Source of the DNA: Spartobacteria bacterium
GTDB taxonomy: Bacteria; Verrucomicrobiota; Verrucomicrobiia; Chthoniobacterales; UBA10450
Reading direction: 5' to 3'
Length of the DNA stretch: 64,000 nt
Assembly: GCA_003167555.1 (NCBI GenBank)
Contig: PMSN01000023.1
Span: 62,001 to 126,000 of the forward strand
The notes below the pieces were generated by a model. It did not search any database. It was not told the origin of the DNA and was given only the letters and a program-made list of their open reading frames with translations. Both the position numbers and the translations under genes were made by a program. Positions within the stretch are counted from its first letter, which is position 1. Each line of letters begins with the position of its first letter. Below, piece after piece: positions 51,322 to 60,900 of this stretch.

Positions 51322-52614
51322 ATGAAAAATCGTCGCGGCGTCATTGCCCAATGTGTTCTTCCTGGGCTTTTGCTGCTGAGTTTTTTCAGTGGCTGCTCGG
51401 TTCTACAGAGGCACTCGCACACGGGCACTCCGGATCACGCGTTCATTGTTTACTGGCCGCCCCCTGAAAACAGCAAACAATTGCGCGTGGCAGTCAAAGA
51501 TCTTATCGACATGAAGGGTGTGGTTACCACTGCCGGCTCCGAATATGTTGCCGAGACCAGTCCACCGGCTTCGCAGGATGCGCAGTGCCTGGAGCTGGCA
51601 CGGGAACGGAACGTGCAGATTGTGGGGAAAACGAATCTCACTGAATTTGCGGTGACGGTTTCTGGGAGGAACAAATACTTTGGAACTCCGAGAAATCGTT
51701 TGGATGGCAAACACACATTTATTCCAGGAGGTTCGTCGAGCGGTTCGGCGGTGGCTGTCGAAACCGGAATGGCGGACGTTGCCTTTGGAACGGATACTGC
51801 CGGGTCCATTCGCATTCCCGCGGCTTGTTGCGGCATCTTGGGCTTGAAAACGACCTTCGGCCTCGTTCCGATCAAGGGCGTGTTTCCTATTTCACCAAAG
51901 CATTTGGATACCGTCGGACCTATGGCCAAAGACATGACCCACCTTGTGCAAGGCATGGACTTATTGCAGAGGGGGTTTGCGGCCCGATACGAAAGAGCCG
52001 TCGCAGCCAAACCTTCGGCCAAAGACATCAGAATTGGGCGGCTTTACCTTGACGGTACCGACCCCGCCATCGACAAAACGATCGATGATGCTCTCGGCGC
52101 AAAGCACTTTAAGGTCATAAAACTCGATCAAGCCTTCAAGGCGAAATGGGACCAGGCTCAGAAGGACGGGAAAACGGTGGCCTTTGCCGACGTCTGGCTC
52201 AACGATCAAAAATATACGGACAAAAAAGGAGTAAGCGGCACGGCGAAGACAGTCATCAATCTGGGCGCACTGGAATACCCGAACAATTACAAGGATGCTC
52301 TGAAGAGGCAGGCCGCGTGGCAACACGACCTCCGCAAGGTCTTTGAGAAGGTTGATTTCATTGCCCTGCCAACGCTTCAGAAGCTGCCGCCTAAATTTCC
52401 ATTCTTCGGCTCATCCGTCGTGTTTGAATTGCTGGTGTTCAACATGCAAAACACCACGGCAGTAAATTTTGCGGGGAATCCTGCGCTGGCGATGCCGATA
52501 CCGATGCCAGCGAAAGGGAAGACCGTTCCCGTCACCAGCCTGCAGCTTGTCGGACCGCGGTTGAGCGAGGCGGAACTTTTGAACGCGGGCCGGCTTATCG
52601 AATCCAAGCACTGA
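51322..52614 (+). CDS. Amidase-signature lipoprotein
   Basis: 430 residues. The N-terminus has a lipobox-like LLLLSFFSGCSV. The amidase signature follows: catalytic Lys in RVAVKDLIDMKG, cis-Ser in IPGGSSSGSAVAV and nucleophile Ser in FGTDTAGSIRIPAACCG, then LGLKTTFGLVP. It lacks the extra domain of GatA. It should hydrolyse an amide in the periplasm or at the membrane; the substrate is unknown. The C-terminus (FAGNPALAMPIPM) is complete. Confidence 0.88.
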   Translation: MKNRRGVIAQCVLPGLLLLSFFSGCSVLQRHSHTGTPDHAFIVYWPPPENSKQLRVAVKDLIDMKGVVTTAGSEYVAETSPPASQDAQCLELARERNVQIVGKTNLTEFAVTVSGRNKYFGTPRNRLDGKHTFIPGGSSSGSAVAVETGMADVAFGTDTAGSIRIPAACCGILGLKTTFGLVPIKGVFPISPKHLDTVGPMAKDMTHLVQGMDLLQRGFAARYERAVAAKPSAKDIRIGRLYLDGTDPAIDKTIDDALGAKHFKVIKLDQAFKAKWDQAQKDGKTVAFADVWLNDQKYTDKKGVSGTAKTVINLGALEYPNNYKDALKRQAAWQHDLRKVFEKVDFIALPTLQKLPPKFPFFGSSVVFELLVFNMQNTTAVNFAGNPALAMPIPMPAKGKTVPVTSLQLVGPRLSEAELLNAGRLIESKH

Positions 52615-52694
52615 CGACGAAATCGACCGCAACGGCTGTGGGGCTACCATCGGTGCAGCGAGTGGGAGGTGTCGCCCTAGCGATTTGCAAAACC

Positions 52695-53465
52695 ATGCGC
52701 CTTTCTTTTTCCATCAAAGCATTTTCTTTCGCCACGGCGCTGCTGCTGACCTGCGCGGCGAGCCGAGCTCAGTCCGCGGACGACCTCATTGAAAAGGGCG
52801 ATGTCTTCGCTCTAAAATTCAAGGCCGACGAGGCGCTCAAGGATTATCTACCGGCGGAAAAACTGGAGCCGAAGAACGTGCGCCTCCTCGTGCGGATCTC
52901 GCGCGAATATCGGCACCTGATGAGCGACGCCTCGAAGACAGAGGAGAAGCTTCGGCTCGGCGGGATCGCCGTTGACTATGCGAAGCGCGCCGCCGCCTTG
53001 GGGCCAAATGATCCGGAAGCGCAACTGGCAGTGGCGATCAGTTACGGCAAGCTGCAGCCGCTGGCGAGCACCAAGGAGAAGGTGGAGACCGCGCGCATCA
53101 TCAAGAGTGAGGCAGACAAAGCGATCAAACTCGACCCACGCAGCGATTTAGCCTGGCATGTCCTGGGACGCTGGAACATGGGGTATGCCGAGATCACGGG
53201 CGTGAAGCGGACGTTCGCGGAACTGGTTTACGGCAAGCTGCCGGCGACGACTTACGAGGACGCAGCCAAATGTTTTGAGAAAGCGATCGAACTGAAGCCC
53301 GACCGACTCATTCACTACATCGAGCTGGGTGCGGTTTATTCTCACATGGGCCGAACGGCCGATGCCCGGCGTGTTATCACCAAAGGACTGGCGATGAAGG
53401 AGACGGATAAGGACGATCCCGAAAACAAGCAGCGCGGACGCGAAACGCTGGCGAAGCTTCGCTAA
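52695..53465 (+). CDS. Secreted TPR protein of the RMDN-like type
   Basis: 256 residues from ATG 52695, at the head of a signal peptide (IKAFSFATALLLTCAASRAQ). TPR-like helices: LIEKGDVFALKFKADEALKDYLPAEKLEP, YAKRAAALGPNDPEAQLAVAISYGKL, then WHVLGRWNMGYAEI and YEDAAKCFEKAIELKPDRL. The central LGRW helix and ATTYEDA pattern resemble regulator-of-microtubule-dynamics (RMDN)-like bacterial homologues. Role unknown, probably a periplasmic scaffold. Confidence 0.75.
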   Translation: MRLSFSIKAFSFATALLLTCAASRAQSADDLIEKGDVFALKFKADEALKDYLPAEKLEPKNVRLLVRISREYRHLMSDASKTEEKLRLGGIAVDYAKRAAALGPNDPEAQLAVAISYGKLQPLASTKEKVETARIIKSEADKAIKLDPRSDLAWHVLGRWNMGYAEITGVKRTFAELVYGKLPATTYEDAAKCFEKAIELKPDRLIHYIELGAVYSHMGRTADARRVITKGLAMKETDKDDPENKQRGRETLAKLR

Positions 53466-53483
53466 CCAACTAACTAAACCCGG

Positions 53484-55481
53484 TCAAACCTGCGGTGCTG
53501 CCTTCGCTGCCGCGGCGAGGCCCGTCCACGTGGGCAAGTCCGACAACGCGCCGTCGATGAACAGGTGATGCCAGAGTTGCGTCGCCACGACAGCCACGAG
53601 TCCCATTTCCACCGAGAGACGCGGCAGTGAACCGGCCCGCATTTGGCGAAAGGCTTTCCGCCAGTGGTGCACCGCCCCGACATCGAAGTAGCCCGTGCGC
53701 CGCAGCGAGTCTTCGCTCAAGAGCTGGCCGACAAATGGAGGCTCGGGGTCCATGTGGAAACTGTCCAGCGGAGCGCGAAAGATGACCTTGTGGCGCCGGG
53801 CAATCTCTGGCGGCAGCCAGCGCTCCGCCACGAGGCGCAGCAGATGTTTGTCGCGGAATCCGCGCAGCTTCCAGCGGGGGTGCAGTCTGGCGGTGAAGGC
53901 AAAGACATCCTCATCGAGGAACGGATAGCGCACCTCCACCGAGGAGTGCATCGAGACACGGTCCCCCTTGGCCTGGAGAAGGTGCCCGGCCAGAGTAACG
54001 CGGGCTGCGACCCAGATGCCACGGTTCAGTGGATGCCAGCGCCTGGCACGCTCCAGGTTGAGTCCTAGCTCTGCCCAAGGATGAGTCTTCTCCAGCACTT
54101 CCCGCATCGGCGCGGCATAGAAGCGAAGCTTGGAGAGCCCGAGCAGTCCGTAGGCATCAATCCATGCGTTGGGGCCACCGATGGATTCCTCCACGCCGTG
54201 TCTCATCTCAGGTGGATATTGGGGCACATGATTGAGCCGGAAATACGCGCGTCGCGCCGTGTCGCTCAGCCGCATCCCCGGCACGAGATCCAGAACACCT
54301 AGCACCTTGGCGATCTTATACCAAGGATAGCCAGCCAGCCACTCGTCAGCCCCTTCCCCAGTGAGGACCACCTTCTGCCCGCAGGCATGAACGCGCCGCG
54401 CCAACTGCAGCAAAGCCGCGCACGAGGTATCAATCACCGGCGACTCGGCGGCCTGGATCAGCTCCGGATAAGTCTCCAGCGCGTCGCTGGCGCGGAACAC
54501 CTGCACGATGGGCGGCTTGGTGCCGATATGCCGGGCCGAAAGGGTGGCCGCGCTGAGTTCGTCGAGAGCGGGATCGTCAACGCGAATGGTGTAAGTGTTG
54601 ATCGCCGGACCTTTGAGCTTACAGGCCATGGCCACGATCATGCTCGAATCCAGACCACCCGAGAGATAAGCGCCCACCGGCACGTCGGCCCGTAGCCGCA
54701 TCCCCACCGCCTTTAGCAACACCTGCTCGAACTCATCCACCAGCTTGCGCTGATCTGCTCCCGGATCTTCATCGCCCTCATCCGGGAAGTCCATCTCCCA
54801 GTAAGTGCGCTCGTTGATGACGGGTGCCGCACCGCCTTCGTTCCCCGGATTGATCTGCAGATAATGGCCGGGAGGCAAGAGCCGCACACCTTCAAAACAG
54901 GTAATCGGCCCCGGCATGGCGGTAAACGTAAACATGTGATCAATGCCGCGCCGGTCGGGTTTGGCCGGCACCAGGCCAGAGGCCAGAAGGCCCTTGATTT
55001 CGGAGGCGAACAGGAGCCAGTCCCCTTGTCGCGTCCAGTAAAGCGGACAGATGCCGAAGCGGTCCCGTCCAAGAATCAATTGACGCCGGCGCACGTCCCA
55101 CAAGGCCACGGCGAACTGGCCGCGGAGTCGCTTGAACATGCCTTCCTGATTCTCTTCCCACATGTGTGGAATGATTTCCGTGTCGCAGTGCGTGACCAGG
55201 CGATGTCCTCGCGATGTAAGCTCCGCATGCTTCTCGGGGTAATCGAACAACTCGCCGTTGAAGACCACAAACACGCTCCGGTCTTCATTGGCGACCGGCT
55301 GCTGGCCATCCGCCAGGCCGACAATGCTCAGCCGCCGGGAGGCCAGCGCCAATCCAGGACGGTGGAGGTAACCTTCTTCGTCCGGGCCGCGATGCACCAG
55401 CGCCTGGGCCATCCGTTGGACGATGCCCTCCGGCACCATTCGCAGCCCGGCCAGATCCAGCACACCCGCAATGCCACACAT
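53484..55481 (-). CDS. asnB: Asparagine synthase (glutamine-hydrolysing)
   Basis: 665 residues. N-terminal glutaminase (1-225) starts MCGIAGVLD with the nucleophile Cys2, then HRGPDEEGY, RRLSIVGL, VVFNGELFDY, and RFGICPLYW. C-terminal synthetase with the P-loop-like pyrophosphatase motif YLSGGLDSSMIVA, EGADEWLAGYPWYK and VRYPFLDEDVF. It makes Asn from Asp, Gln and ATP, or acts as an amidotransferase in other pathways. Ribosome site AAAGGA before ATG 55481. It converges on the TPR gene and lies 2.4 kb from the polyketide synthase. Confidence 0.92.
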   Translation of the reverse strand: MCGIAGVLDLAGLRMVPEGIVQRMAQALVHRGPDEEGYLHRPGLALASRRLSIVGLADGQQPVANEDRSVFVVFNGELFDYPEKHAELTSRGHRLVTHCDTEIIPHMWEENQEGMFKRLRGQFAVALWDVRRRQLILGRDRFGICPLYWTRQGDWLLFASEIKGLLASGLVPAKPDRRGIDHMFTFTAMPGPITCFEGVRLLPPGHYLQINPGNEGGAAPVINERTYWEMDFPDEGDEDPGADQRKLVDEFEQVLLKAVGMRLRADVPVGAYLSGGLDSSMIVAMACKLKGPAINTYTIRVDDPALDELSAATLSARHIGTKPPIVQVFRASDALETYPELIQAAESPVIDTSCAALLQLARRVHACGQKVVLTGEGADEWLAGYPWYKIAKVLGVLDLVPGMRLSDTARRAYFRLNHVPQYPPEMRHGVEESIGGPNAWIDAYGLLGLSKLRFYAAPMREVLEKTHPWAELGLNLERARRWHPLNRGIWVAARVTLAGHLLQAKGDRVSMHSSVEVRYPFLDEDVFAFTARLHPRWKLRGFRDKHLLRLVAERWLPPEIARRHKVIFRAPLDSFHMDPEPPFVGQLLSEDSLRRTGYFDVGAVHHWRKAFRQMRAGSLPRLSVEMGLVAVVATQLWHHLFIDGALSDLPTWTGLAAAAKAAPQV

Positions 55482-55735
55482 TTGGCAATCCTTTAGTTCA
55501 GACTACCCGCCAGGCAATCGTTTTCTCAAAACATTCCCCGTTGCTCGAAAAGCAGCTAAGGACGAGTAGAAACAGGTAGCGTCCTAATTTGGTTTTTTTG
55601 AGCAGGGGAAAATCGATGTGCTCAAGAAAGATCGAGATTCACAGACTGATCCCAGTTCTGCTGACCCTCTCTGATCCGCTGCGCAGAGGATTACCTCGCA
55701 TGAGATGTCAATCTTGCGGCGATGAAGCTGGCCAA
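55482..55735. other. Gene-free stretch before the repeat tract
   Basis: No supported gene. An ORF from 55589 on the plus strand runs into the 21-bp repeat and takes its repetitive residues from it. Confidence 0.35.
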
Positions 55736-56045
55736 ACAGGGCTGCTCGGTCATTTTGCAGCGCTGTTTCGCGATTTTGACGCGCGACATTGCGACCAAGC
55801 TTACCTGTTTGGTTTCAAAGCAGCGCTGTTTCGTCGTTTTACAGCGCTGCTCCATCGCTTTGCTTACATGTTTCGTCACTCAACATCGCTGTTTCGTCGC
55901 TTCGCTTACATGTTTAGCCGCTAAACAGCGCTGCTTGGTTGTTGTACCGCGCAGCTAAATCACCAAGCATCCATGTTTCGTCATGAAACAGCGCTGCGTC
56001 GCAGCGTTGTAACACGCTTGGGCGCAAAACAGCGCTGCTTAGCCA
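55736..56045. repeat. Degenerate 21-bp-period tandem repeat tract
   Basis: The palindrome CAGCGCTG (or CATCGCTG once) starts at 55758, 55821, 55842, 55884, 55926 and 55989. All of these are congruent modulo 21. A further copy at 56030 is one base out of phase. Read on the minus strand, units of seven codons alternate between a KQRC-like form and a KHVS-like form, with at least two stop codons in the tract. Roughly 13 units are visible. It is not a CRISPR: units are contiguous, imperfect and have no spacers. Confidence 0.75.
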
Positions 56046-56092
56046 CCGAACAACCTTACAAAATCACTGCACCAACCAGCGAAACGCGGTAT

Positions 56093-56305
56093 TTAATACT
56101 CGGCTTTGGTGAACTCGAACGTTTCCGTGATTGCGCCCGCTCCATCGAGCACGCGAATCTCGCACCGGCCAAACTTCGCTCGCTCCTTTCCGTAACCAAG
56201 CACCTGCTCTTTGGCGACGTTACCCACCCAGAACGGTTCCACCGCCGGCCCTTCGAAACACTGCCAGCCATTCCGGTATGGTCGAATTTCAATGATCCTG
56301 CTCAT
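56093..56305 (-). CDS. DUF2188-like small protein
   Basis: 70 residues. The pattern MSRIIEIRPYRNGWQCFEGPAVEPFWVG, given here as positions 1-28, followed by EQVLGYGKERAK and GEIRVLD-like CEIRVLDGAGAI, matches short Verrucomicrobial proteins of the DUF2188 kind (a small fold with a conserved N-terminal strand). Its role is unknown. It lies between the repeat tract and the HEPN gene, on the opposite strand. Confidence 0.6.
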   Translation of the reverse strand: MSRIIEIRPYRNGWQCFEGPAVEPFWVGNVAKEQVLGYGKERAKFGRCEIRVLDGAGAITETFEFTKAEY

Positions 56306-56428
56306 GTCTGCATGCTACGTGCCGTCCACGTTCCTTGTCCAAAATCGAATCCACGCGCGACAAATGAAAGCTTTCGGCCTATCGAGCTTGTCCTGAAAAC
56401 AAAGACGAAGTATTTTCCGCGCAGTAAC

Positions 56429-57001
56429 ATGTTAGTGCGCATCAAAGTCGCGCGAACATTCGCGCCGCATGTGCTGCTTCTCAGAGCGGCGTCCAGAGCG
56501 CTCGAATCCGCTAGGGCAAAGACAGAAGGTCGCTGGTGGGATTGGCTGGCTTCTATCATTTACTCTTCGCTGAGCATCGAAGCGATCGGGAACACGTATG
56601 GCGAGACGTTCATCGCTCAATGGAAGAAATTTAAGTCCTCGCCCCCGCTTAAAAAGATACGGTTGGTCGCCGAGCACTGTAAGCTTCAGCCGGACTTTGG
56701 CTCAGAGCCGTGGTCCATCGTCCCCGAATTAATCAGTTTCAGAAATGAGATCGCCCACCCAAAACTAAAGAAGCTGAGTGTGAACAAGACGTACTCACAA
56801 GAGGAGTACGAGAAATATCTTTACTCCAAACCGGAATCGAAGCTCGAGTCGAAGGTGACGGAGCACTTTGCGCAGCGAAGCCAAGACTGCATCAACGAGA
56901 TCCTTCGGCTTTTAGGGCGGAGCCTTCCGGAAGATGCTGTTATGCAAATTGAGACTGAGTCATGGGAGGGCGGCGCAGAGATCGATCAATCGCAGCAATA
57001 A
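56429..57001 (+). CDS. HEPN-like protein
   Basis: 190 residues from ATG 56429; the longer frame from 55973 only adds repeat-derived and other non-conserved residues. Helical protein with SSLSIEAIGNTYGETFIAQW and the HEPN motif R-x4-H: Arg105-Asn-Glu-Ile-Ala-His110 in SFRNEIAHPKL. HEPN proteins are often metal-independent RNases in toxin-antitoxin, CRISPR or restriction systems. A DNA methyltransferase fragment begins 15 bp later, so it may belong to the lost restriction locus. Confidence 0.65.
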   Translation: MLVRIKVARTFAPHVLLLRAASRALESARAKTEGRWWDWLASIIYSSLSIEAIGNTYGETFIAQWKKFKSSPPLKKIRLVAEHCKLQPDFGSEPWSIVPELISFRNEIAHPKLKKLSVNKTYSQEEYEKYLYSKPESKLESKVTEHFAQRSQDCINEILRLLGRSLPEDAVMQIETESWEGGAEIDQSQQ

Positions 57002-57016
57002 GGTTTTTCACGGCCA

Positions 57017-57205
57017 TTGAACCAGCTTTACTACGGCGATAATTTGCAGGTGCTGCGCGAGCACATTGCGGATGAGTCGGTTGATCTGATTTATCTCAAT
57101 CCGCCGTTTAACTCGAAGCGCGATTACAACCTGCTCGTCAAGGCAACCGAAAGATATTGGAGCGGCCGAACATCAAAGCAACTGATGGTTAATGCTGGAT
57201 CTTAA
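57017..57205 (+). pseudogene. DNA methyltransferase, N-terminal fragment
   Basis: 62 codons from TTG 57017. Contains LYYGDNLQVLREHIADESVDLIYLNPPFNSKRDYNLL, with the catalytic NPPF motif (D/N-P-P-F/Y) at 57100-57112, as in beta-class N4/N6 methyltransferases. It stops at 57205, and the rest of the enzyme (SAM-binding motif, target domain) is missing. Confidence 0.75.
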
Positions 57206-57230
57206 CGCCTTAGCCGGGTAGATCCGGCGC

Positions 57231-57563
57231 GTGGCGCTTAGCGATCTTCCTAATTTCATTCGCAAAAACTACGCGGTTCACGAATGGCGACATGCATCCG
57301 CCGTGTTACGAACCGATTTTCGTGCGGAGTGGGACGACATCGTCGCGGTGCTAAATGCCTTTCGTCTTTTGAAAAGTCACATCAGCGTCGGAGGGGGCGG
57401 CAAGAGCAAGGTATCTGGATCGATTGATAGCGAATTTACAAAGCGCGGTTGGCGCGAACGGAAATTCGAAACACAAATTCGAGTCGATGAGAGCGTGATC
57501 GACAGTCCCACTCACAAGGTCGCGACGTGCACTTTTTTTTCGCGCGCGAGGTTTGGCGTGTAA
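57231..57563 (+). pseudogene. BglII-like restriction endonuclease fragment
   Basis: From GTG 57231: LPNFIRKNYAVHEWRHASAVLRTDFRAEWDDIVAVLNAFRL (positions 5-45), then GWRERKFETQIRVDE and DSPTHKV. This is the N-terminal part of BglII-type enzymes. After HKV the frame reads unrelated residues, so the catalytic Asp, Glu and Gln of the core are gone. Partner of the methyltransferase fragment upstream. Confidence 0.7.
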
Positions 57564-57667
57564 TCGAGGTCGCATTCCTCACTCGGGTTTTCCAGATTCA
57601 TCGTCGGCGGAATCACGGAATCTCGAATGGCAAGCGCGCACGCGGCCATTTCCACGGCACCGGCGCC

Positions 57668-57736
57668 GAGCGCCAAAATTTAACGATGCGCATGTCGATG
57701 CGCCGCTTCACACGGCTGACGAATGGATTCTCAAAG
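57668..57736 (+). pseudogene. IS1-like transposase relic
   Basis: 23 codons of the motif [23 protein letters not shown], equivalent to residues in the 23912-24285 relic. After FSK the similarity ends (GFTQLHWAGAS). Probably the insertion that broke the restriction gene, then itself decayed. Confidence 0.7.
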
Positions 57737-57903
57737 GGTTTCACCCAATTGCATTGGGCGGGCGCATCATGTAATTTTGATTCTCTCAAACGCTCCAAAA
57801 TGAGCAGCGGAGATCTCTTCATGCACGGAACCGTGAACCTATTTTCCGATAAAATCATTCGCCTTCGAATACTCCGTTCCGTTGCTCTGTCTCATTGCCT
57901 GCT

Positions 57904-60900
57904 ATGAACAAAGAGGGAATTGCCATCATCGGGATCGGCTGCCGCTTCCCCGGTGGCGTGAACGACACGGAATCGTTTTGGAAACTTCTCGTGGAAGGCC
58001 GTGAGGCGGTTTCTGACGTGCCTCCCGACCGCTGGAACGTAGAGCGGTTTTACGACGCTGAGCCTGGACTGGCTGGAAAGACCATCGCCAGGCGCGGAGG
58101 ATTTGTGGAGGGGATTGACAAGTTTGATCCGCAGTTTTTCGGCATCTCGCTGCGGGAAGCGCCCTACGTGGATCCGCTGCACCGGCTGCTGCTAGAGACG
58201 GCTTGGGAGGCGATTGAGGATGCAGGCCTGGTTTTGGACATGGAAAAGGGCACGGACATCGGCGTGTTCGTCGGGATCTCCCACAGTGACTACCAGGGGA
58301 TTCAGCACACTCCCACGGACCGTGCCGGCATCAGCGCGCACACATCCACAGGCACCGCGCACAGCATCGCAGCCAACCGCATTTCCTACTGCCTGAATCT
58401 GCGCGGCCCGAGCATCGCGATGGACACTGCATGTTCGTCCGCGCTGACGGCGGTGCATCTAGCTTGCGAGCAAATTTTGGCGGGGCGTTGCAAAGTGGCC
58501 ATCGCCGGCGGCGCGACCGTGCTGATTATGCCGGATGGGTTCATTGGATTTTCCCAGGCCGGGATGCTGTCGCCCGAAGGTAAATGCAGGGCGTTCGACG
58601 CCTCGGCTAACGGCTTTGTGCGCAGCGAAGGTGCGGGCATGGTGCTGATGAAGCGGCTTTCCGACGCCCTTGCGGACGGCGATCCGATCTACGCGGTCAT
58701 CGCTGGATCGGCCGTGAATCAGGACGGCCACACCAATGGCATTTCTCTTCCCAGTACGGAGGCTCAGGCGCGGCTCGTGCGCGAGGCGTGTGCGAACGCA
58801 GGGATCATCCCATCGCAAATCGGCTATGTCGAGGCGCATGGCACGGGAACGGCAGTGGGCGACCCCATTGAAGCTCATGCACTGGCTGAAGCACTCTGCG
58901 CAGGGCGAACAGATGAGACCGCACTAGTCATTGGATCAGCCAAGACGAATCTTGGCCACTTGGAAACCGCGGCAGGTGTGGCCGGACTGGTCAAGGCGGC
59001 CCTGGTGCTGAAGCACCGGCTCATTCCCGCCAGCCTTCATTTTGACACGCCCAATCCAAACATCGACTTCGCTTCCTTGAAACTCCGGGTGCCCGTGGTG
59101 AGCGAACCGTTTCCGGACACGGGTGGTGTTCACATGGCGGGCGTCAATTCGTTTGGGTTTGGCGGTGCCAATGCGCACGTGATCCTGACGGAAGCGCCGT
59201 TACGTCCGCAGCCGGCGCCTTCCGCCGTTGACGCGGAACGCGCATGGCCCTTGTTGGTTTCCGCCCGTTCCGAGGAAGCGCTGCGGGCCGCAGCCTCGCA
59301 GTTGAGCGCATGGCTGGAGGATCATTCGAAGTTGAATGGCAGTTCGTCGCCTCTGCTGCCGGACCTGACTTACATGCTCGGAGCGCGGCGCAATCACCAC
59401 TCGCATCGGCTCACCATGACCGCGCGCTCGGTGTCCGAGTTTGCGCAGGAACTCAGCGCTTTCTCAACCGGACAACCGGGACCGAAGGTGCACACGGCCT
59501 TCACGCCGCGGCATGAGAAAACGACACGCGTCGTCTTCGTCATGAGCGGCCAGGGCCCTCAGTGGTGGGGCATGGGACGCGAACTCATGCGGCACGAACC
59601 GGTGTTCCGTCGGATGATTGAGGCTTGTGATGAGGCCATGGGGCCGTGGGCGCGGTTTTCGCTGATGGAGGAACTCGCGCGCCCGGAAGCCGACTCGCAA
59701 ATACAGCGGACGGAGATCTCGCAGCCTGCCATCTTCGCCATGCAGATGGCGCTCGCGGACCTTTGGAAATCGTGGGGCGTGCAGCCTGCAGCCGTCGTGG
59801 GTCACAGTGTTGGCGAAGATGCGGCGGCGTGCGTGGCGGGCATCCTTAGCCTGGAACAAGCAGCAAAGATCATCGTGCTTCGCGGGCGTTTCATGCATGA
59901 GTGCGCACCGTCGGGTGGAGCCATGCTCGCAGTCGACATGAACGCGGACGAAGCGCGGGCGGTGATCGCCAGGCATGACCGCACGGTGAGCATCGCCGCG
60001 TTCAACGGCCCTCGTTCGCTGACGCTGTCGGGGTTGAAGACTTCACTGGAGGTCATCGCCGCCGAGCTGGAGTCGCAAGGCATTTTTGCCCGGTTCCTGC
60101 AATCGAGTTATCCCTTCCATCATGCGATGATGCAACCCGCCGCGGATGCGCTGAAGGCAGCGCTCGGCGATCTCACAACAAACGCGGAATCGATTCCGTT
60201 CTTCAGCACGGTCACGGGTCAGCGTCTCGATGGAGCGTCCTGCGATGCCGATTACTGGGCGCGCGGCGTGCGGGAGCCCGTGGAATTTGCTTCAGCTATC
60301 GCCGCGCTATCGGAGTTCGGCGTCGATGCGTGGCTCGAAATCGGTGCACATCCTGCCTTGGTGCGTTCGATTCAGGAATGCCTCGCAGAGCATGGGTCCA
60401 AGGCTCCCATCCTGGCCTCAGCGCGGCGCGAACGCGAACACGAGTCATTGTTGGAAACGGCGATGGATCTGCATCTCGCAGGTGTAATGCTTGACTTCAC
60501 AGCACTCACGCCGTCGCGGCGGCATCTTGATCTGCCAGCTTACGCATGGGACAAGAGCCGGTGGTGGCATGAGTCCAGCGACATGCGCGAAGGTCGTCTG
60601 GCACCGGGTGGTCGCGGACTGCTCGATGTCCGGCTGTCTCGGGCCACCCCGACGTGGGTCACTCGGCTTGATGGTCGACACATGGCTTTCCTGAAGGACC
60701 ACCGCGTCGAGAATCTTATCGTGTTTCCTGCCGCGGGCTTCGTCGAAATGGTGCTCGAGGCAGGAACGCAATTGTTCGAGGGAAAATCGTTCGTCGTGGA
60801 GGATTTCGAAATCCGCAAGCCTCTCATCCTGCCGGACCCGCCCTCCGGGCTGCTGCTGGAGTTGACCTACGATCCTAATGAACGCACGTTTGCCATCCAG

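Noticed and set aside
55736-56045. CRISPR array
   Set aside because: The repeats touch each other, are imperfect and have no constant spacer; no cas gene is nearby.
55973-57001. 342-codon frame as the full HEPN protein
   Set aside because: Its first part comes from the 21-bp repeat and from DNA that encodes the DUF2188-like gene on the other strand; ATG 56429 gives a clean domain.
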